In this document: in pieces, positions 56,021-64,000 of the stretch
Layout: the number at the start of each line of letters is the position of its first letter
Position numbering within the stretch: position 1 is the first letter of the stretch
Source: Isoetes taiwanensis
Taxonomy: Eukaryota; Streptophyta; Lycopodiopsida; Isoetales; Isoetaceae
DNA length: 64,000 bases
Direction of reading: 5' to 3'
Assembly: GCA_021234155.1 (NCBI GenBank)
Contig: JAJEKV010000101.1
Location: forward strand, 1 to 64,000
Made by a program: the position numbers and the translations under genes
The notes under the pieces: generated by a model
Told to the model about the DNA's origin: nothing
The model's database searches: none
The model's input: only the letters and a program-made list of their open reading frames with translations

Positions 56021-56146
56021 TTCTCGACTCGCGAGTCGAAAAGCGGTAATTTCCTGAAAAAATCAAAGGATGCAGAGCTTTTCGACTTCGCGGTCGAGAA
56101 ACCAGAATAAAAAAAAGGGGACTTTCTCGACTGCTGAGTCGAGAAA
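56021..56146. repeat. Three TTCTCGACTCGCGAGTCGAGAA-type palindromes
   Basis: Palindromes at 56021-56042, 56081-56100 and 56123-56146 share arms TTCTCGACT and variants. A further copy lies at 53371-53392. Confidence 0.85.
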
Positions 56147-56279
56147 ACCGGGGGCTACTATTCTTGTTTATTAGGGTGTTTGTAGATACTTTCATGCTCG
56201 ACATTGGTACATTGGTAGAATGCAGCCCTTATCGACCAGATCATACATGCTAGGCAGCGATTGGAAAGCATTGGGTTGT

Positions 56280-58440
56280 CCTCGGCGTCCTAAAGGGAAA
56301 ACAGGGCTCCCTCGGATAAGTGGAAGACCTTTGAGAAACTATCGCGGATATGTTCCTTTGGAGGGACAGGAAGATGATGAGGGAGAGGAAGAAGAGGAGA
56401 AGAAGAAGAGAACACCAAGGAAAGGGGAGTCTCTCTCGGACCAATATGACCTCATTCTTAGACTCGAGGCGGTCCCGGGAGAAATGGACTGAGATATGGG
56501 CTCAATGGACAAGAGGCAAGCTGAAGGACAGCAATGGAGAATTTCCAAGCAGGCCGGACCCCAAGTTGTTTGACAAGCAGTTCATGAAGAGGATACAGGG
56601 CCTGACGGACAAAGAAACGCTTGACCTACAAGGCAAAATCTTGGAAGGAACAATCCTACTAAGGAAGACCAGGAGTTCTAAATTGCAGGGGATTTAAAGG
56701 ATTATGCCACAATCCTAAAGTTTATTAAATAAGTGCGTTAGAAGAAGGCATCACGGAGTTCTGCAACGTTGCATCTAATGAATACCATGATTTTGATTAT
56801 TACAAGGAAAAGGCTGCCCTTGATGAGGAAGACATGAAGGAATTGAACCGTCTATGTCAACCCTACATCAACACCAAGAAAGCTGGGCGTAGCGTCAAAA
56901 CCCTTCCTTTCCCCGAGCGTGCGATGGCAGTTCAAGAGGAAGCTTGGATTGGGGGTGGTCCCATTTAAAAGGCGGGCGATAGCTCCCCCATTTACTGTAA
57001 CTTTGGGACACAAAGGGATTTGGTGGTGCGAACTGCACTGGACCCGTGGCACTATTTGCCATCAATATGATCAAGACCCCACCCTTTTTATGACAAAGCC
57101 GACATAGAGCGATTGGTACAAGGCGTGTCCGACATGACCGACCGGATACTTTAGGTTTCTTTGTCTTTTTGCATGCTTGCACAGTCGGACAACCTGGCGT
57201 CTCCCAATGGGCAGCTGATATTAACTTCACCAACAAGATCATGCACTTACATAACGAACTTGATCATGAGTGGCTTGACTTATTTTAAGGCACCAAGCTT
57301 GCCAACATAGTTTTGGTTTTGATTTCAAGATCTGGGCCGAGCACGGATAAGTGGTGGTCTAGCGAGCATCATTATCTCGACAAGTTCATGATCTCTCAAG
57401 AGCGAGATGGAACCCCGGAAGGGGGCAGATTTATGGAGGATGTTCCATCGATGGACAAGGTCGCTAAAAGATGGTGCGGCGCGTCCTATAACGTAGAATT
57501 CCTATCCGGCCAAGAGTTATCAAGTACTTCATAACCAGCTTAATCGAGGAAGATCAAATTGTATGCTTGAGTGGTACATGAATGGCTGTTCTCTCGGGGC
57601 TATCTTGTTTGGAATGAAACCTATATCCGTGGTTGGAAATAAGGACATGGTTGAAACCATTCGGTCATACCCGGATCCGCCTATGAGCATTTCAAGGAGG
57701 AAGACAAATGGAAGCGAAAGACGACGAGGACGAGGGAGACAAAGGCGGCCGGAGATTTAGAATGTCGAAGGTTTGACCCAATGCCGAACACATTCTTGAA
57801 ACCTGAGATTGAGGTGAGTTTATTTTGTTCTATCGGTGTTTCACCGACTCGCGAGTCGAGAAAACTCGTTTCCTTTCAATACCTTTTTTCTTTTTCATTC
57901 TCGACTCGCGCGTCGAGAAAACTCGTTCTTTCGGCGTGATGTCATCATTTGTGGAATTCCAGGTCAACGACTTCCGGATCATTGTCATTGGGCAGCGTGG
58001 TTCACGTCGTAGGAGGAGAATGAAAAGGAGAACAGATCCGTACACGGTAATGCATCCCGGGCATCGAGAGACCGCCGAGGCGGCAATGGATCCCGGGCCA
58101 AGGCGAAAGAAATCACGGATTGGGGCATACTGGACCCGGGCCACGCTACACTCTTGCCCTCTGGGATAAGGTTGCTCGCGAATTCAAAGGTTGCTCGCTA
58201 CACCCAGGGGATAAAGAACGAGCTTAAGAACAAAGAGAAAGTCCAGAAGCTCAAAGCATCTTTGCAAGCATTGCATAACATCCACGGGGAGGTTGGGGAA
58301 GGAGCATATTGATGAAAGGTCTGGGAGGCGAGTGGAGAAGTCGTGGGGACAGGTCGGCCGGTAGCTCCGAGGCACCTCCACGCGTGAGGCATTCCCACAC
58401 TCTTCAGGTTGCCCCAAGGCTTACAACGGTCGGAAGAAGC
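56280..58440 (+). pseudogene. Methyltransferase-like gene of the TIR element (copy B), decayed
   Basis: The N-terminal region (56350-57110) matches the 63311-64000 gene closely: SLSDQYDLIL, RGKLKDSNGEF, PDPKLFDKQFMKRIQGL, DKETLDLQGKILEGTILLRK, then PPFTVTLGHKG. Next is INFTNKIMHLHNELDHEWL near 57215, resembling SFTDKIKFMHKEYE at the start of the 12893 methyltransferase. Near 57540-57665 IEEDQIV...LSG...NGCSLGAILFGMK resembles SAM motif I with its conserved FSGSGT altered. No clear motif IV. A coiled region near 58190-58300 (GIKNELKNKEKVQKLKASLQ) follows. Frameshifts are frequent. Function is inferred from this homology chain; catalysis is unlikely in this copy. Confidence 0.45.
57845..57920. 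repeat. Two TCGACTCGCGAGTCGA-type palindromes in the methyltransferase-like gene
   Basis: CCGACTCGCGAGTCGAGAAA starts at 57844 and TTCTCGACTCGCGCGTCGAG at 57898, each followed by AAACTCGTT. The stretch between the two coding pieces looks intronic. Confidence 0.8.
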
Positions 58441-58771
58441 GCCCGCTAGTTAATCCCCTAAGGTGGACCACATGTAATCAGAGGTGACAAAGAAGACCGC
58501 CATGGTCTCAAGGTCCGATGTAAAATACATTGTACCTATTCCATTTATTAATAAAAATTCTTTTTCAACTAGTTCTTTGGTTTCAATCTTTAATGAATTT
58601 CCTTTGTTTCATTTGCATTATTCTTGTTCTCGACTTCGGCAACTGTGGAAAATCTAAAGAAAGCCGGAATGCGTAGTTTTATTCAAAAATTCAATTAAGG
58701 ATAGTTTTCGGTCGAGGTGCTTCTTTTTATGTAAATTAACAGTGGTTCAAAAAAAAATGGGAATGGAATGA
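58441..58771. other. Right subterminal region of the TIR element
   Basis: AT-rich, non-coding. Contains a half-palindrome TTCTCGACTTCGG near 58627. Confidence 0.4.
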
Positions 58772-58797
58772 GTCCCACTTTAATTAAATACGACTTC

Positions 58798-59615
58798 GGC
58801 TTCATACAATCCACAAGTGGTTGGGTTATTTTTAGCAAAATTGTGCAAATACCTCCTACTAAAACTGAGTTGGCCATATAAGCTTCTCACTTGTGATACA
58901 TTTGTAGGTGGTTTGACCTTCTCCAAGGCTGCAATCTTACCATGATCCACTTGTAATCCTTTTCTGAAACATAATTGCCCAATAGTTTTCATCCTCTAGT
59001 GAAGAAAATACACTTAGTGGTTCAAACTTATGCCATACAACCCAAGATCTTCAAGAACTTTTCTCGAGATGATCCAAGTGATCCCTTCTTGATTCGAAAA
59101 CACTGTTAAGTCATCTATAAAGACTCTCAAAAGTCTAAAATATCATGAAAAGCATACGTCATATAGCTCGCTGAAATGTGTACGGAGCATTCGTGAGGCC
59201 AAAAGGTAATACCTTATAAGCATAGATGCCAAAAGGTGTTCGAAAAGCCGTCATTGCTTGATGTGATGGATAGATTTGATCTGATTATATCCCCGAGTAA
59301 CCATCCAAGAAAGAATAGGCCTGATTTCCGCAACAATATCCAACAAGGTGTCTATGAATGGTGTAGGAAAATGATCTCTTTGGTAGCTTTGTTGAGATCC
59401 CCGTAATCAATGCATACCGGATTGAGTTATTTGGCTTCCTCACCGGTACAATAGAACTGATCCAATCTGAATTTGGCAATCGTACAATAAATCCCGCCTC
59501 CAAAAGCTTCATGACTTCAACCTTTACTTGCTCCTCTATTGCTGGACTCATTCTCCTTTGAGCTTGTTGGACCGGTTTTGATCCTTGTTTCAAATCAATG
59601 GTATGAACCACAACC
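58798..59615 (-). pseudogene. Gypsy-2 reverse transcriptase
   Basis: The frame 59285-59611 starts HTIDLKQGSKPVQQAQRRMS and has KLLEAGFIVRLPNSDWISSI, then VPVRKPNNSIRYAL and SFLDGYSGI; the last normally contains the first catalytic Asp (here kept in FLDGYSG). From 59280 to 59000 the YVDD area is in broken frames (DDLTVF near 59107, where F-x-DD is visible). The 58780-58992 frame gives the thumb: ALEKVKPPTNVSQVRSLYGQ and LHNFAKNNPTT, after which the TIR element intervenes. Confidence 0.8.
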
Positions 59616-59999
59616 TCCTAATTGGAATGCCTTTCAATTTTTGTAATTTCTTGCCAAACATCCTGAATTCTCTTAACAAAGATATCAAATCACGCATAAT
59701 CGTTCCTCCTCTTGAGTAAGATCGCCCAATGGTAACCAATTCTTCTTGATTTCCTTGAGAAATATTGATGTTCTTGGATCCAATGTGGTGACTGTGAATG
59801 AATGTGGTGAATGTGGTCACGAATGTGGTGATTGTGGTGAATATGATGACAAGTGATGAATGTGGTGCGGTGGCAGATGTGGTGGTGGAATGGAATGGAT
59901 GTGGTGGATGTGATGATTGTGATGAATTTGGTGCATGTGGTGACCGTAATGACCGTGGTGAATATGGACTGACCGATTTACCTCATCCTCCGGAATGTG
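59616..59999. repeat. Gypsy-2 pol linker with GAATGTGGTGA minisatellite
   Basis: From about 59785 to 59965 units like GAATGTGGTGATTGTGGTGA repeat irregularly. The unit resembles the LTR minisatellite (GTGTGGTGAGTGGTGA), suggesting copying within the element. Coding potential is low. Confidence 0.6.
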
Positions 60000-60900
60000 C
60001 GCATGCCACCAAGTCGCTTGTACTTGTATAGTGGGCTTTTTCTGTTTACCCCATCCATGCTTGATGTCAAAATCAGCATCTCTACTTGATCTTGATCAAT
60101 ACCTTGCTGCAATAAAGTCTCCCCAATGGTCTTTGAATGGACTCTTCCCTGCATGTTCACAAGAGTCTCTTTGTAACTCATCTTCACCAATACTTTCAAG
60201 TCTTTGGATATACTTATCGGCAACTTGCTGCTTTGTAAATGACATACTTCTGAAATTTGGGTACCTTTTAACCACTTGTACAAAGTCTTATCTTCCCCGG
60301 TCACCCACTTCCAAGACATGAAAACAACTAAGGCCTTGCTGCCCCGACACCATAGCATATTCTTTTGTTGATTTCTAACTCAAGGGCAGCTCAAAGAAGG
60401 ATTGCAAAGAAAGGTACCTTTTGCTGATTTCGTAGAGGATGATCTATAGTAACCTTGTGTTCTCCTTGAAAGATGTTCATTTCACGCTTCCTCCATGAAG
60501 TCTCAACTTTGTACTAAAGATCTAACCATGTACGGCCAAAGAACAAAGTATAAGTTTCAAAGATGCACACTCTCTAGAAATTTCAAAACCATAAAATCCA
60601 AAATTACTTCCACCTCATAGACCTTGCATAAGACATTTCTTATGACTCCCATGGCTGCACCTTCATTTGATTGAATGCTTTGAGCATCATAGTTGTTCTG
60701 GCTCCATCATTTTCAAGCCAACTTGAAGCATTATGTGGTAAGGCATTACATTCACTCCATTGCCTGTGATCTATGTTGGCCTTTGATTAGATATCCATTA
60801 ATACTCACATCACAAAGAAATGGCCCGTGATCCTTGGATTGCCGGGCTGGTGGCTCCATTCTCCTCTTGTTTCAGATCATTTGATATGATTTGTTGACTG
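60000..60900 (-). pseudogene. Gypsy-2 protease region remnant
   Basis: On - near 60820-60690 the text DVSINGYLIKGQ...GVNVMPYHMLQVGLK matches the plant Gypsy protease pattern, where a DTGA-type active site precedes NVMP; the active-site triplet itself is not readable. The frame 59978-60358 continues towards RT (TLYKWLKGTQISEV). Multiple breaks. Confidence 0.5.
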
Positions 60901-61189
60901 AAATTTTTGATTTTGTTCTTCCCCTAACTCTTGCAACAAATTTGGAGAATAATGCATCAATTGCTCAAGAGTAAGTGTAACTTTAGTGGCCAAAACTTGG
61001 CTGATCACATCATCTTCATTTTGAATTTCCTCATCCACCATAGGAGGCATCACTATAGGCTGATTTTCTTCTATAGATCGAAATTGTTCGTGGGCAGCAC
61101 ATTGAATTGCACCTTCTTAGGTCGCGACACCTTCAAAGCTTGTTCCTTCAAAGCCTTTGGAAAAGAGGTCTTAGACTTCTCTCGCTATT

Positions 61190-62170
61190 GGTACTACTCT
61201 TGGTTCTTGAACCACCTTTTGTGATCCGTAAAGCGATTTACTTCTTCAATCTCTTCTTCTTGCTGAAATGGGTCATGCTCCACCTCAACAAATCCACAAT
61301 TTACTACTGATTTTGCCTTCTCTTGCTTCTTAAGCTCCTCAACTTGAGGATTATCAATGTACTTTGCATCTTGAATGCGAACATCATTATTAGGAAGAGG
61401 TACTTGATTCAAACACTTGTCGCTTTTAGTGGATACTTGTTGGTTGCCCATTCTCGGTTTCCATGGATTTTCCAACAAGTAGTCTCATCATGCTTGAATT
61501 TATCACATAACTTGCAATACAAATGAGCCTTGCTTGATACCATCCCCATTTTGGTCGCACCATTGGTGTGGAACCCATTGGAACTTGTTGGGCAATTGGA
61601 GCTTGTGACATCATTGGAACTTGTGGTATGATAGGTGCTGCTTGCATTGGTTGAATAGGAATAGGTGGTGCTTGTTGCATAACAAACAAATCTTGGATTG
61701 GCCCTCTCAAAGAATCTCTTCTCCCTACATTCTTGATCATTATGACCTTTTATTTGGCATCTTGAGCAGAATTTCAGCAATCTACATGTAGCATCAGAAT
61801 GTCCAATAGACCCACAATACTCACAAGTAATAAATTGAACCTCCCTTGGCTTCTCACCAATTGTAAGCTTAGAAATCTTGGCTGCAATATCCTCTGTTTT
61901 ATGCTCGAGCAGCAACCTCATGAATGTATCCCAACTTATCTTCAGCCTTGAGTGCATACTTTTGTGCCTCTAACAATGTTGTAGGTTGTTTAGCCTTCAC
62001 CTTATGAGCAATAGCTCGTTTCAGCCCCTTCACATACCATTGGATATCCATTTCATCATTCCTGACAATCTTCCAATGAACCACGGCTTTGAGAACCCTT
62101 AATATACCTCGATTATACTCTCTAATTGATTCATCTTCCTTTTGTGTGAAATTGGTCCACCTTTCCATAG
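61190..62170 (-). pseudogene. Gypsy-2 gag with two zinc knuckles
   Basis: The frame 61899-62168 (WTNFTQKEDESIREYNRGIL, then VKGLKRAIAHKVKAKQPTTL) is a retrotransposon gag domain. The overlapping frame 61409-61957 has knuckles CEYCGSIGHSDATC and CSRCQIKGHNDQEC, a Ser/Thr-rich spacer, and a third, partial Cys/His group CKLCDKFKHDETTC. Then an acidic piece (61194-61478) leads towards protease. Frame changes at 61900 and 61470. Confidence 0.8.
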
Positions 62171-62894
62171 TCTTATCCTTACCATGAACTTCTTGATAAT
62201 TGACAATGAAAGCTTCCTTTAATTCCTAATATGTCATGGTATCCGGGTTGAGTTTGCGCCTATTCCTCCAATTGAATCTTGCAAAGAACTATGAAACCAA
62301 AGCAAGTAATCACCGGTAACTTACATTGCTTGGCAATACCTCTCAAACTTCACAATATGCTTCAAAGGATCCCGATCCACCAGATCATCAAACTTTGGAA
62401 TCCCCATTGTTCCAAGACCCCATACCATAGGTGGTAAAAATACGACCATCTCTGCCTCTTCTTGGGTTTCTTGAAATTGAAAAACGAAATGGAATCTCCC
62501 TTCAATTTGAAAAACGAATTGGATTACCTTCTAGATCGGGTAAATGGAATCAAAACCTTCGGATCCGAGAATTAGACCCCGGATTCGCTCCGAAAAAAAC
62601 GAAATTGAATCTTGATGCAATTTTGAGCCCAAAGATTGGCTCACCGGTCCCCTTCTTGTTACGATAGAGCTTGGTGGTATCTCCTTCTTACTTTTCTTGG
62701 GCATAAAACTATGCTCCCCTTGTCAAATTCTACCCCACAAATCAATTACGGCAAAATTCCTTTCACACAAGAAATTGCTCCTTTCTCAATGGTGCCGTTC
62801 TTTACCGACGAACACCAATACCAATGGTAACAACTCCCTTTTCAATGGAAATTCTTGCCGATCAATGGTCTGTCGAGCACCGTGGTCGCCAAAT
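62171..62894. other. Gypsy-2 5' leader
   Basis: A decayed gag start and a non-coding leader. Next to the LTR, - reads TTTGGCGACCACGG, a likely primer-binding site for a tRNA I cannot name. AAACGAAATGGAATC-like words repeat near 62480-62530. Confidence 0.4.
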
Positions 62895-63310
62895 TATTAG
62901 AGCCTGAACTCTAACCTTTCAAGAAGGATGAAAAACCCAACAATCCAAGCTCAATCTATCAGAACAAGGCAATGCACAATACAAAGAATCATCATCTCCA
63001 TAGCTAGATCAATGAAAATACTCTCTCTCAATACACCGTCTCTCTCTGTGCTCTTCTCTCTCTGCTCAGCTCAGATAATACTGTCATAATCATCCCACAA
63101 TGCATACATGCAAATATCCTGCACGCGTGCATGTGCGTATCTCCCTCCATATACGGTATACAATCTCCTATACCACCTCAATAATGGTGAGTGTGGTTAG
63201 TGGTGACAAGTGTGGTGAGTGGTGACAAGTGTGGTGAGTGGTGACGAGTGTGGTGATGAGTGTGGTGATGAGTGTGGTGATGAGTGTGGTGAGTGGTGAT
63301 CACCCCAACA
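62895..63310 (-). repeat. Gypsy-2 5' LTR
   Basis: 416 bp, matching 45614-46014 with small indels, ending GATCACCCCAACA on + and followed by GTCTT. The same minisatellite is one or two units longer here. Confidence 0.95.
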
Positions 63311-64000
63311 GTCTTCAATCATATTCATGGCAAATAGTGCCACAGGCCCAACCGCTAGCTCCAGACCATCGAATCCCTTGTGACCCAAGGTTACCAAGAA
63401 GGGAGGGGAGCTATCATCCGTCTTAAATGGCATCACCCCGAATCCAAGCTTCCGCTTCAGAAGTGCCATAGCACGTTCAGGAAAAGTGGCGGTTTTGACG
63501 TTCCGTTTAAGCTTCGTGTTGATGTAGAGTTGGCATAGTCGGTTCAACTCCTTCATGTCATCCTCATTAAGCGCGGCCTTCTCCTTATAGTAATCAAAAT
63601 CATGGCATGCGTTGGATGCAATATTGCAGAATTCTGTGATGCCTTCTTCCAACGCACGTCGTCTCTTCAGGACTGTGGCATAATCCTTTGCGTCCTGCAT
63701 TTTTGAAGTCCTAGTCTTCCTTAACAGGATCGTCCCATCCAGGATTTTGCCCCGTAGGTCAAGCGTTTCTTTGTCCATGAGGCCCTATATTCTTTTCATG
63801 AACTGTTTATCGAACAACTTTGTGTCTGGCCTTGTTAGTAATTCTCCATTGCTGTCCTTAAGTTTGCCTCTTGTCCAGAGAGCTCATATCTCAGTCCATT
63901 TTACCCAGACCACCTCACTGCACAGAATGAGGTCATATTGATCAGATAGGAATTCCCTGCCATTTTTTGGTGCTCTCTTCTTTTTCTCATCTTCTTCATC
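63311..64000 (-). pseudogene. Methyltransferase-associated gene, N-terminal part (copy A), running off the window
   Basis: The 63197-63778 frame (its last residues lie inside the LTR) encodes DKETLDLRGKILDGTILLRK, then RALEEGITEFCNIASN, DFDYYKEKAALNEDDMKELN, and SPPFLVTLGHKGFDGLELAV. Upstream on - to 64000 another frame gives SDQYDLIL and RGKLKDSNGEL. It is closely related to 56350-57110 in the TIR element and is better preserved. This domain precedes the methyltransferase part in copy B. Gypsy-2 inserted just after NMI, and the gene resumes at 45613. No known family is recognised for this N-terminal domain. Confidence 0.55.

Larger units (their letters stand above)
48266..58797. mobile_element. 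10.5-kb DNA transposon with perfect 26-bp inverted ends, carrying DUF7869-type and methyltransferase-like genes
   Basis: The left end GAAGTCGTATTTAATTAAAG... (48266-48291) and right end (58772-58797) are perfect inverted repeats over 26 bp, and outside them the Gypsy-2 pol reading continues from RT (58798 on) to RNase H (48265 down), proving a discrete insertion. Inside, a DUF7869-type gene runs leftward (51060-48480) and a methyltransferase-like gene rightward (56280-58440), so both point to the ends. No clear target duplication (flanks CCCT and GGCT), so the superfamily cannot be set. Subterminal and internal repeats include TCGACTCGCGAGTCGA palindromes and a hairpin-unit array. All genes are decayed. 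Confidence 0.85.
45614..63310 (-). mobile_element. Gypsy-2 LTR retrotransposon, with a 10.5-kb nested insertion
   Basis: LTRs at 45614-46014 and 62895-63310 are flanked by the 5-bp target duplication GTCTT (45609-45613 and 63311-63315). On - the order is gag, protease, RT, RNase H, integrase. The coding part is broken between RT and RNase H by the TIR element 48266-58797. The protease region carries NVMP, a mark of non-chromodomain Tat/Athila-like elements (tentative). The stretch 46015-46421 between the 3' LTR and integrase is non-coding. The host site lies within copy A of the methyltransferase-associated gene. Confidence 0.9.

Noticed and set aside
63238-63310. Val/Met/Ser repeat frames in the LTR
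   Set aside because: Translation of the GTGTGGTGATGA minisatellite, not a protein.

Overview
The window looks like transposon-dense intergenic DNA from a large land-plant genome. GT-AG introns (one with a TACTAAC branch point), Gypsy and Copia LTR elements with tRNA-iMet primer sites, a Helitron 3' end, MITEs and plant-type SWIM/DUF8039-like domains all point that way. A seedless plant (fern, lycophyte or bryophyte) is my best guess from the mix of transposase, FCP1-like and methyltransferase-like genes; that is inference. No intact host gene is visible, almost every coding region carries stops or frameshifts, and no tRNA, rRNA or CRISPR was seen.

Layout. 1-12870: degenerate Gypsy element (Gypsy-1) whose 5' LTR runs off the left edge. 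12893-16280: a five-exon DNA amino-methyltransferase (MTase) gene followed by palindromes and a 40-bp tandem repeat. 16461-18240: a SWIM-finger fragment and tandem repeats. 18283-31257: a second MTase-like relic, a two-gene unit (DDE-like transposase on +, FCP1-like phosphatase/coiled-coil gene on -) with GTACAT arrays, and a piece of a third MTase. 31258-35405: mostly non-coding, ending in a Helitron 3' terminus. 35587-45501: a DUF7869-type gene split by a Copia element and then inverted, so its first half now lies on - and its second half on +. 45502-64000: another MTase gene on -, broken by Gypsy-2 (45614-63310, TSD GTCTT), which is itself broken by a 10.5-kb element with 26-bp terminal inverted repeats (48266-58797) carrying both a DUF7869-type gene and an MTase-like gene.

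The strongest recurring theme is the association of DDE-like transposase genes, beta-class DNA MTase-like genes and dense arrays of short palindromes. Each neighbourhood has its own dominant palindrome: CTATGCGCGCATAG near 13.7-15.1 kb, GCGCCATTT/AAATGGCGC near 15.6 and 42.6 kb, TCGACTCGCGAGTCGA near 53.4-57.9 kb, and GTACAT/ATGTAC near 22.6-29.3 kb. I propose, as inference, a family of MTase-bearing plant DNA transposons whose palindromes are transposase or MTase target sites. Dense indels could partly be assembly error, so break positions should be treated with care.
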